DNA of 11,172 bases. It comes from Anaerolinea sp. (GTDB lineage Bacteria > Chloroflexota > Anaerolineae > Anaerolineales > Villigracilaceae). Location of the stretch: the NCBI GenBank assembly GCA_020720965.1, contig DYNS01000059.1, forward strand, positions 1-11,172, read 5' to 3'. The position numbers and the translations under genes are program-made. Each line of letters starts with the position of its first letter. Positions within the stretch are counted from its first letter, which is position 1. Below the pieces are notes generated by a model. It ran no database searches, was not told where the DNA came from, and saw nothing but the letters and a program-made list of their open reading frames with translations. Shown here one piece after another: positions 1-5,791 of the stretch.

Positions 1-125
1 AGCATGGCTTCTTCGCCGGAGGGGGCTTCGGTGACGACCAAGCCCTGGGCAATGGTTTCCAGGGCAGAACGCAGGAGGCGGCTGATTTCTCTCTGGTCAT
101 CCACAATCAATACACGGTATGCCAT
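1..125 (-). CDS. Response regulator receiver protein, N-terminal fragment (cut by window edge)
   Basis: Only the first 41 codons lie in the window. The protein opens with MAYRVLIVDDQREISRLL, which is beta-strand 1 of a CheY-like receiver domain followed by the paired acidic residues (D9, D10) that bind Mg2+ in this family, then helix 1 and the start of strand 2 (LVVTEAPSGEEAM). The phospho-accepting Asp (usually near residue 53-55) and any output domain lie beyond the left edge, so DNA-binding or enzymatic output cannot be stated. The ATG at 125 is preceded by AGGGAG at 139-134, 8 nt upstream. The gene starts 15 bp after the stop of the transport ATPase at 141, so it is very probably co-transcribed with that ATPase pair. 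Seen: receiver motif and spacing. Inferred: that it responds to or controls the transport cluster. Confidence 0.85.
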   Translation of the reverse strand, partial: MAYRVLIVDDQREISRLLRSALETIAQGLVVTEAPSGEEAM

Positions 126-140
126 TGTTTTTTCTCCCTG

Positions 141-1112
141 TTAAGCTTTCCAGCAGGCGACCCAGTGGTCGGGGCTGGCTTGGCGAAATTCCGGTTCTTG
201 TTGGGCGCAAATACTTTCGGCAATGGGGCAGCGCGGGTGAAAGCGGCAGCCCTTGGGCGGGTTGAGCGGGCTTGGCACATCCCCTTTTAGAATAATCCGC
301 TCCCGGCGCAGGTTGGGGTCTGGCACGGGGATGGCGGACATGAGGGCGCGGGTGTAAGGGTGCAAAGGGTTGCTAAAGAGTTCATCGCGGTTGGTGAGTT
401 CCACCATTTTGCCCAAATACATCACCGCCACCCGGTCCGAGATGTGTTCCACAACGCTGAGGTTGTGGGCAATGAAGAGGTAGGTTAAGCCGAATTCGGA
501 TTGCAGGTCTTTGAGAATGTTGAGAACCTGAGACTGAATGGAAACATCCAGGGCGGAAACAGGCTCATCGCAGACGATGAATTTGGGGCGCAGGGCAAGG
601 GCGCGGGCAATGCCAATGCGCTGACGCTGTCCGCCGGAGAATTCGTGCGGGTAACGGCGGGCGTGATAGTCTTCCAGCCCGACTTTTTTAAGGGTATCCA
701 GCATGATTTCAAAGCGTTGGCGCGGTTCGCCCACGTTGTGAATGTTGAGTCCCTCCATCACCGAGTCGCCGATGGGCATGCGCGGGTCGAGAGAGGCGTA
801 AGGGTCTTGGAAAATGATTTGCATGTTGCGGCGCATAGATTTGAGAGAGGCGCCGCTGAGCCGGAAGACATCCTGACCATCGAAGATGACCCGCCCGTCA
901 GTGGGTTCCACCAACCGGAGCATGGTTCTGCCTACGGTGGTTTTGCCGCAGCCCGATTCGCCTACCATGCCGAGGGTTTCGCCCTCCCGGACGGTGAAAC
1001 TAACGTCATCTACCGCGCGGACATGGTCGGTAACGCGCTGTAAAAGTCCCTTGCGTACCGGGAAGTATTTTTTCAAGTTCTGAACTTGTACAAATTCGGG
1101 GTTAGGGGTCAT
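141..1112 (-). CDS. Oligopeptide/dipeptide ABC transporter ATP-binding protein, OppF/DppF-like (second pair)
   Basis: A 323-residue cytoplasmic nucleotide-binding subunit that hydrolyses ATP to drive a family-5 importer. Visible motifs: Walker A GESGCGKT (51-58), Q-loop Q102, signature FSGGQ (158-162), Walker B FIVCDEP (178-184) and switch His216. The FSGGQRQRIGIARAL signature and the N-terminal block LKKYFPVRKG are typical of OppF/DppF. The C-terminal oligopeptide-transporter extension holds four cysteines, C289-x5-C295-x6-C302-x17-C320, the arrangement associated with a [4Fe-4S] cluster in this family. Length is normal. The ATG at 1112 overlaps the stop of the preceding ATPase as ATGA (1112-1109), which indicates translational coupling. 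It forms a D/F heterodimer-type pair with that gene. No permease lies in this transcription unit within the window, so its channel partner is uncertain: either the permeases at 4450-6907 or others outside the window. Confidence 0.95.
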   Translation of the reverse strand: MTPNPEFVQVQNLKKYFPVRKGLLQRVTDHVRAVDDVSFTVREGETLGMVGESGCGKTTVGRTMLRLVEPTDGRVIFDGQDVFRLSGASLKSMRRNMQIIFQDPYASLDPRMPIGDSVMEGLNIHNVGEPRQRFEIMLDTLKKVGLEDYHARRYPHEFSGGQRQRIGIARALALRPKFIVCDEPVSALDVSIQSQVLNILKDLQSEFGLTYLFIAHNLSVVEHISDRVAVMYLGKMVELTNRDELFSNPLHPYTRALMSAIPVPDPNLRRERIILKGDVPSPLNPPKGCRFHPRCPIAESICAQQEPEFRQASPDHWVACWKA

Positions 1113-2134
1113 GGCAGTTCCGGCTTTGTGGGGGGTTGGGAATTTTGATAGAGCCAGCAGCGCACCGTGTGACCGGCGGAAACCGTTTGGAGGGTGGGCT
1201 CCTGTCGGGTGCAGATTTCCAGCCCATGTTCTTCTCTGGCGCGGCAGCGCGGGGCAAAGCGGCAGCCGGGGGGTAGGTTTACCAGGTTCGGCACCGAGCC
1301 GGGGATGACCTCCAACCGGTCTTTGAGTTTGCCCAGGATGGGGATGGAGCCGATGAGACCCTGGGTGTACGGGTGAAGAGGTTCTTCAAAGAGGGGACCG
1401 ACCGGGGCTTCTTCCACAATTTGCCCGGCGTACATGACGGCTACGCGCTCGCACATTTCCGCCACAACGCCCAGGTCGTGGGTGATGAGGATGATGGCTG
1501 TGTTGGTGTTTTGGCGCAAGTTCCGCATGAGGTCTAAAATTTGGGCTTGGATGGTGACATCCAGGGCAGTGGTGGGTTCGTCTGCGATGAGGAGTTGGGG
1601 TAAACATGCCAAGCCCATGGCTATCATCACCCTTTGGGCTTGCCCGCCGGAGAGTTCGTGAGGGTATGCCTGGGCGCGGCGGGCGGGGGCGGGGATGCCG
1701 ACCATTTGCAGCAGTTCTACGGCGCGGGCTTCGCCGGGGGTTTTGCCCATGCCCTGATGCACGCTCAACACTTCGGCAATTTGCTCGCCGACCCGAAAGA
1801 CCGGGTTGAGGGCGGTTTGGGGTTGCTGAAATATCATCGAGATGCGGTTGCCGCGTACCTTAATCATCTGCTCTTCGGTGGCGGCGGCGAGGTCTTGCCC
1901 TTGAAACAGAATGGAGCCTTCTACAATTTTTCCGGGCGGGCTGATGAGGCGCATGATGGAGAGGGAGGTAACGCTTTTTCCGCAACCGGATTCGCCGACC
2001 AAGCCCATCACTTCGCCGGGTCGGACGTAAAAATCCACGCCGTCTACGGCTTTTACAATGCCGTCTTCGGTGTAGAAGTAGGTTTTGAGGTTTGTGACTT
2101 GCAGGAGGGGTTCTTCATTCGTTTGTTGCGCCAT
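1109..2134 (-). CDS. Oligopeptide/dipeptide ABC transporter ATP-binding protein, OppD/DppD-like (second pair)
   Basis: A 341-residue ATPase subunit of a family-5 importer. Motifs: Walker A GESGCGKS (47-54), Q-loop Q103/Q104 in IFQQPQTALNPV, signature LSGGQ (161-165), Walker B LLIADEP (181-187), switch His219. The C-terminal region has C291-x5-C297-x10-C308-x17-C326, the four-cysteine motif of the DppD/OppD family, with an unusually long middle spacer. The reading frame is open up to 2188, but ATG at 2134 is chosen because GGAG (2144-2141) sits 6 nt upstream and the protein then starts MAQQTNEEPLLQV, just before the usual first beta strand. The longer version would begin inside the terminator/promoter region. 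This is the first gene of a unit separated from the upstream transporter operon by two terminators and an extended -10 promoter. It overlaps the following ATPase gene by 4 bp. Confidence 0.95.
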   Translation of the reverse strand: MAQQTNEEPLLQVTNLKTYFYTEDGIVKAVDGVDFYVRPGEVMGLVGESGCGKSVTSLSIMRLISPPGKIVEGSILFQGQDLAAATEEQMIKVRGNRISMIFQQPQTALNPVFRVGEQIAEVLSVHQGMGKTPGEARAVELLQMVGIPAPARRAQAYPHELSGGQAQRVMIAMGLACLPQLLIADEPTTALDVTIQAQILDLMRNLRQNTNTAIILITHDLGVVAEMCERVAVMYAGQIVEEAPVGPLFEEPLHPYTQGLIGSIPILGKLKDRLEVIPGSVPNLVNLPPGCRFAPRCRAREEHGLEICTRQEPTLQTVSAGHTVRCWLYQNSQPPTKPELP

Positions 2135-2140
2135 TGTTTT

Positions 2141-2144
2141 CTCC
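2141..2144 (-). promoter_or_regulatory. Ribosome binding site deciding the start at 2134
   Basis: GGAG on the minus strand, 6 nt before ATG at 2134. It favours this start over the upstream in-frame alternative at 2188, which would lie within terminator sequence. Confidence 0.75.
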
Positions 2145-2162
2145 GTCCAATAAGGTGGGTTG

Positions 2163-2171
2163 ATTATAGCA
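2163..2171 (-). promoter_or_regulatory. Extended -10 promoter for the second ATPase pair
   Basis: The minus strand reads TGCTATAAT at 2171-2163: a consensus -10 hexamer (2168-2163) preceded by the TG-n extended -10 element. No good -35 lies at 16-18 bp, because that region is terminator stem sequence (for example CCGTTG at 17 bp), so the extended element would have to compensate. Transcription would begin near 2156, giving a leader of about 22 nt that contains the GGAG site for the ATPase at 2134. The T-tract of the preceding terminator ends exactly at the T of the TG element. Sequence match is seen; activity is inferred. Confidence 0.65.
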
Positions 2172-2195
2172 AAAAAGCCCCCCGGCAACGGGGGC
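2171..2195 (-). terminator. Rho-independent terminator 2 (promoter-proximal)
   Basis: Minus strand 2195-2171: GCCCCC, a 7-nt loop, GGGGGC, then an uninterrupted TTTTTT (2176-2171). A six-bp all-GC stem followed immediately by a U-tract is a textbook intrinsic terminator. It is the second of two hairpins after the small membrane-protein gene and would stop readthrough into the second ATPase pair. Confidence 0.85.
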
Positions 2196-2203
2196 AGCCG
2201 GGA

Positions 2204-2242
2204 ACAAAAACGGCTTGCCCGGAGCAGGCAAGCCGTTTTTGT
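2204..2242 (-). terminator. Rho-independent terminator 1, perfect 16-bp inverted repeat
   Basis: The arms ACAAAAACGGCTTGCC (2204-2219) and GGCAAGCCGTTTTTGT (2227-2242) are perfect reverse complements around a 7-nt loop. On the minus strand this is a GC-rich stem flanked by an A-tract and a T-tract, the form of a bidirectional intrinsic terminator. It starts 15 bp after the stop of the small membrane-protein gene (2258), so it ends the upstream operon. No plus-strand gene faces it. Confidence 0.9.
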
Positions 2243-2257
2243 CTATTCGGGGTGGGG

Positions 2258-2461
2258 TCAGTCTCTTCGATGGGTGCGGACTACGCTGGCGATACCGATG
2301 ATGCCCAGGTATAGCCCGCTGACCGAAGCGGCAAAGGATAAAAAGTTGAGCAAAAAGGTGGAAGGCAAAATCTTGACCACGATGAGCAAGGGCAACAGAA
2401 AGCCCATCAGGACGAGGAAAAAGCCAAAGACCAAAAGCAGGCGAGGATTTTCGATGCTCAT
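2258..2461 (-). CDS. Small two-transmembrane protein encoded at the end of the transporter operon
   Basis: I do not recognise this 67-residue protein. It begins MSIENPRLLL and has two hydrophobic stretches, about residues 8-29 and 36-60, joined by a short polar turn near KILPST, with a basic C-terminus (VVRTHRRD). By the positive-inside rule the C-terminus is probably cytoplasmic; since two segments return to the same side, the N-terminus would be cytoplasmic too. ATG at 2461 is chosen because it overlaps the stop of the ATPase before it as ATGA (2461-2458), implying coupled translation. An in-frame TTG at 2476 is a weaker option. No strong SD precedes it, which fits coupling. It is the last gene before the tandem terminators. 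Its position suggests an accessory subunit or stability factor for the importer, but that is inference only; it could also be an unrelated passenger. Confidence 0.72.
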   Translation of the reverse strand: MSIENPRLLLVFGFFLVLMGFLLPLLIVVKILPSTFLLNFLSFAASVSGLYLGIIGIASVVRTHRRD

Positions 2462-3477
2462 TTGTGCAGCCAGCAAGAAACCTGGTGATTCGGTTGCAGG
2501 GAAACTTCCACCGGGTTGTTTACGTCACATTCACCCGCTATCATGCGGGTGCAGCGGGGGTGAAAGCGGCAGCCTGTGGGCGGCTTGACGAGGCTGGGGG
2601 GTTCTCCCGGCGGAATCTCTTTGTAGGTGAGGGCGTTGCGGGCATCCGGTTCGGAGGTGCCGGTAAGGAGCGCCTGGGTGTAAGGGTGGGCAGGGGATTT
2701 GATGAGGGCGCGGACTTCCGATTTTTCTACCAGTTGCCCGGCGTACATGACAAAGATGCGCTCGGAGAAGTAACTGACGGTGGAAAGGTCGTGGGTGATG
2801 TAGATGACGGCGAGGTTGTGTTTCTCTTGCAAGCCGCGCAGGAGTTTGAGAATTTCCACCCGCACCGATGCATCCAGCATGGAGACGGGTTCGTCTGCGA
2901 CCAGGAGTTTTGGCTCCATAATCATGGCGCGGGCGATGACGACCCGCTGCTGCTGCCCGCCACTGAGCATGTGAGGGAATTTCTCCAGGAAGTCGTCCAC
3001 CGGGGCGAGTTTTACTTCTTCCATCATTTTGCGGATGCGGGCGAGGCGTTCCGACTTGCTTTTTACGCCGCCGATGATGAGGGGTTCTTCCAAAATGCGG
3101 TGTACCGACATGAAGGGCGGCAGAGCGCCAAAGGGGTCTTGCTGTACGTAGCCGACTTCGGAGTGGTAGCGGCGCATTCGGTTGCCGTCAAAGGCACTCA
3201 GGTCTTCGCCATTGAAGATGATTTTGCCTTTGGTGGGTTGGTATAGCCCCAAGATGGTTTTCATCAGGCTGGATTTTCCGCAGCCGGATTCGCCGACTAC
3301 GGCAATGGTTTCGCCTTCGTGCAGGTCAAAGCTAACGCCGTCTACGGCGCGGACGTAACCAGCGTGACCGAAGCCCCAGCGGCGCAGTTCAAACCAGACG
3401 TTCAGGTTTTGCACCGAGAGCAGGATGCCGCGTTGGTCTTTTTGGGTTTGGGTTGTTTCTTGGTTTGTGTAAGACAT
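2458..3477 (-). CDS. Oligopeptide/dipeptide ABC transporter ATP-binding protein, DppF/OppF-like (first pair)
   Basis: A 339-residue ATPase subunit. Motifs: Walker A GESGCGKS (62-69), Q-loop in VGYVQQDPFGALPP (Q112/Q113), signature LSGGQ (171-175), Walker B LLVADEP (191-197), switch His229. The C-terminus has C303-x5-C309-x7-C317-x17-C335, the family's Fe-S type motif. The segment FELRRWGFGHAGYVRAVDGVSF near residues 29-50 is the longer N-terminal hairpin usual for the F-type partner. The frame is open to 3534, overlapping the preceding ATPase, but ATG at 3477 is preferred: AGGAG lies at 3488-3484 with a 6-nt spacer and the gene then starts 13 bp after the preceding stop. Its stop overlaps the ATG of the small membrane protein. 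Its partner is the D-type ATPase immediately upstream. Confidence 0.95.
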   Translation of the reverse strand: MSYTNQETTQTQKDQRGILLSVQNLNVWFELRRWGFGHAGYVRAVDGVSFDLHEGETIAVVGESGCGKSSLMKTILGLYQPTKGKIIFNGEDLSAFDGNRMRRYHSEVGYVQQDPFGALPPFMSVHRILEEPLIIGGVKSKSERLARIRKMMEEVKLAPVDDFLEKFPHMLSGGQQQRVVIARAMIMEPKLLVADEPVSMLDASVRVEILKLLRGLQEKHNLAVIYITHDLSTVSYFSERIFVMYAGQLVEKSEVRALIKSPAHPYTQALLTGTSEPDARNALTYKEIPPGEPPSLVKPPTGCRFHPRCTRMIAGECDVNNPVEVSLQPNHQVSCWLHK

Positions 3478-3483
3478 GCCAGG

Positions 3484-3488
3484 CTCCT
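3484..3488 (-). promoter_or_regulatory. Ribosome binding site deciding the start at 3477
   Basis: AGGAG on the minus strand, 6 nt upstream of ATG at 3477, between the stop of the first-pair D-type ATPase and this start. It supports the 339-residue protein over the 358-residue frame that would begin inside the previous gene. Confidence 0.8.
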
Positions 3489-3490
3489 GC

Positions 3491-4447
3491 TTATTGGTGC
3501 AGCCAACACTTAACTTTGCGCCCGTCTTTTTCAAAAACCGGGGGTTCTTCGCTGCATTTTTCGTAGCGTTTGGGGCAACGGGCGGCGAAGCGACAGCCCG
3601 TGGGGGGGTCTACCAGGCTGGGAGGTTGCCCCACGATGAATTCCAGTTCGCGTTGTTCGCTCAGGCGCGGTACGCTTGCCATGAGTTTTTGGGAATAGGG
3701 GTGCAGGGGTTGTTCAAAGAAGCGGGCGGCGTCACTGGTTTCCACAATCTGCCCGGCGTACATCACGGCGACATCGTCCGCCAGTTCGCTGGATGTGGCA
3801 ATATCGTGAGTAATGAGGATGAAACTAAGCCCCAATTCTTTTTTGAGGCGCTTGAGGACGTTGAAGATGTTTGCCTGAGTGAGGACATCCAGGGCGGAGG
3901 TGGGTTCGTCCAGAATGACCAGGCTGGGGGAGGTGACCAGCGCCATGGCGATGGCAACCCGCTGACGCATTCCGCCGCTTAATTCGAAGGGGTAGCGGTT
4001 GAGAAAGTCTACCGATACGCCAACATGTTGGAACATTTTCGCCGCCATTTCCATGGCTTCTTGCTTGCTTACGCCCATGTGGATGATGGCGGGTTCTGCG
4101 ACCTGTTCGCCAACCCGCAAAACGGGGTTGAGGGCGTTCATGGCGGCTTGGGGAACGAGGGACATGGCAGCCCAGCGAATGTTTTGACGGTACTGCTCTT
4201 CGTCCAGGGTCATTACGTCCCGGTCTTCCAGGTAGATTTTGCCGGAATAGGCGTGGACGTTGCGGGGTAAGAGGCGCAAGATGGCTTTGGCGAGGGAACT
4301 TTTGCCGCAGCCCGACTCGCCAAGGATGACAACGGCGCGGTTGTAGTCCAGTTCAAAGTGAACGTTATCTACGGCTTGAACAACGCCCTTGCCTGCCCGG
4401 AAGTACAGGATGAGGTCTTCTACGCGGAGTAATTTTTTGTCTGCCAT
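3491..4447 (-). CDS. Oligopeptide/dipeptide ABC transporter ATP-binding protein, DppD/OppD-like (first pair)
   Basis: A 318-residue ATPase that would couple ATP hydrolysis to the permeases encoded just upstream. Motifs: Walker A GESGCGKS (43-50), Q-loop Q100, signature LSGGM (156-160, the Met variant is common in OppD-type proteins), Walker B VILDEP (177-182), switch His214. The C-terminal extension has C285-x5-C291-x6-C298-x15-C314, matching the [4Fe-4S] motif of DppD/OppD. ATG at 4447 follows the permease stop (TAG, 4452-4450) by 2 bp, with an AGAGG-type site inside the end of the permease gene, so the two are tightly coupled. Adjacency to both permeases makes this and the next gene the most likely motor for this importer. 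Length is normal for the family. Confidence 0.96.
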   Translation of the reverse strand: MADKKLLRVEDLILYFRAGKGVVQAVDNVHFELDYNRAVVILGESGCGKSSLAKAILRLLPRNVHAYSGKIYLEDRDVMTLDEEQYRQNIRWAAMSLVPQAAMNALNPVLRVGEQVAEPAIIHMGVSKQEAMEMAAKMFQHVGVSVDFLNRYPFELSGGMRQRVAIAMALVTSPSLVILDEPTSALDVLTQANIFNVLKRLKKELGLSFILITHDIATSSELADDVAVMYAGQIVETSDAARFFEQPLHPYSQKLMASVPRLSEQRELEFIVGQPPSLVDPPTGCRFAARCPKRYEKCSEEPPVFEKDGRKVKCWLHQ

Positions 4448-4449
4448 GG

Positions 4450-5790
4450 CTACATGCCTCTCAGGCGCGGGTTGAAAATGCGGTCGAGCGCGAAGCCAAG
4501 CATGGCAAAGGCGAGACCGGTAATCATCAGCAGGACGGCGGGTTCCAAAATCCAGTAATAGAGTCCTTTGTAGAGAGCGGCGTTGACCTGAGCGTCATTG
4601 ATGATTTTTCCCCAGGTGGGTAAGACGGGGTCGCCCAAGCCTAAAACCGCCAGGGATGCTTCCAGAAATACGAAGGCGGGGACGGAGGACACCAGGCCGG
4701 GGATGAGCAGGGGTATCATGCGCGGGATGAGGTATTGGAAGATGATGCGGGCGTTGCTTGCGCCGTATGCCCGTGCGGCTTCGATGTAGGTTGACTCTTT
4801 GACTTGCAGGAAAATGGCGCGATAGCCTTTGATGCCGCCGGTGAAGATGCTGAGCAGGATGGTGACGCTGAGAATCGTCCAGATGCTGCGGCTATAAAAG
4901 GTGCCGACCATGATGAGGATGGAGAGAAAAGGCAAAACCAGGTTGACTTCGGTGATGCGCTGGATGAGTTCATCTACCCAGGAGCCGTACCAGGCGCCGA
5001 CAGCGGCGATAATCATGGTCAGGATGGAGGTGCCGAGGGAGGCGACCAGCCCAAAGGCGAGGGCTATCGGCACGCCCCAGAGCAAGGGGACGGTGAGGTC
5101 GCGGCGTTGGTGGTCTGTGCCTGCCCAACCAGCAACCAAACCGTGAAAGACGAATTCGGCATCCAGATTGCTGCCTTGCTCAAAGGTGACTCCCTCTACA
5201 ACCAGGGTGTAGGTTCCTTTGATGGGTGCGCCGGTTTCGGCTTTTTCTGGCAGGAAGAGGGCTTGGACGGGGTTCATGCCGCCGAGTCTGCGAACCAGTT
5301 TTTCATCTTGCGAGAAGCGGAAGGTTTGTTCGCGGCTGATGCCGGTGTTAGCGACCCGGATTTCGCGCCCGTCTGGGGTTTTCCAGAGAATGGTTACGAA
5401 GGGTTGCTTTTCCAGGTAATTGGATTTGAAGTACAACATCATCTCTTGCGGGAAGTCGTCGTAGTTGTAGTCAAACTGGTAAGTGAGGGTGATGCGGCTG
5501 GTTTCGCCGTTGTCTTGCACCTGTTTGACTTGCGGGTTGTCCTCGCTGCGGATGATGAAGGATTCGGGTTGTTTTTTGTCGGTAAACCAGTTGAGCCAAA
5601 GGGGCGGGGCGTATTTGGGGTTCTGATACCATACGTCTTCGCCGCCTCGCCAGAGGCGGATGGCTTCGGCGTAGGGGATGGTTACCATGGCGTAGGCGGC
5701 AACGCCGAAGAGAGCCAGAATGACCAGACCGCCCGCCAGGGCGGATGGGTATTGACGGAGGTCTCGAAGGAATTGTTGGATTGTTTTCAT
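4450..5790 (-). CDS. DppC/OppC-type ABC transporter permease with a large extracytoplasmic insert
   Basis: The second membrane subunit of the importer, 446 residues against about 280-320 for usual DppC proteins. It has an N-terminal membrane segment (about 17-38), then roughly 170 residues (about 45-215) with no membrane segment. This part starts with WYQNPKYAPPLWLNWF (54-69), is rich in alternating hydrophobic/polar strands (for example ITLTYQFDYNY, TYTLVVEGVTF), and ends before GWAGTDHQRRDL (221-232), the counterpart of the HPFGTDxxGRD motif. The remainder is a normal BPD_transp_1 domain: about five membrane segments, the EAA loop ESTYIEAARAYGASNARIIF (332-351) that contacts the ATPase, and FLEASLAVLGLGDP (375-388). 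ATG at 5790 follows the stop of the first permease by 1 bp, with GAGGGA about 8 nt upstream. The long loop lies outside the cell and might touch the binding protein; that is inference. Confidence 0.95.
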   Translation of the reverse strand: MKTIQQFLRDLRQYPSALAGGLVILALFGVAAYAMVTIPYAEAIRLWRGGEDVWYQNPKYAPPLWLNWFTDKKQPESFIIRSEDNPQVKQVQDNGETSRITLTYQFDYNYDDFPQEMMLYFKSNYLEKQPFVTILWKTPDGREIRVANTGISREQTFRFSQDEKLVRRLGGMNPVQALFLPEKAETGAPIKGTYTLVVEGVTFEQGSNLDAEFVFHGLVAGWAGTDHQRRDLTVPLLWGVPIALAFGLVASLGTSILTMIIAAVGAWYGSWVDELIQRITEVNLVLPFLSILIMVGTFYSRSIWTILSVTILLSIFTGGIKGYRAIFLQVKESTYIEAARAYGASNARIIFQYLIPRMIPLLIPGLVSSVPAFVFLEASLAVLGLGDPVLPTWGKIINDAQVNAALYKGLYYWILEPAVLLMITGLAFAMLGFALDRIFNPRLRGM

Positions 5791-5791
5791 G

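Noticed and set aside
2135..2188. Upstream N-terminal extension of the second-pair D-type ATPase
   Set aside because: The extra residues would be encoded by the promoter and terminator stem and have no match to the family N-terminus; the ribosome site supports 2134.
2160..2588. 142-codon plus-strand frame over the terminator region
   Set aside because: It runs through two terminator hairpins and antisense to two real genes. The Lys/Arg-rich sequence is an artefact of the reverse strand.
3478..3534. Upstream extension of the first-pair F-type ATPase
   Set aside because: It would overlap the previous ATPase by 44 bp, while ATG at 3477 has a well-spaced AGGAG and gives a normal length.
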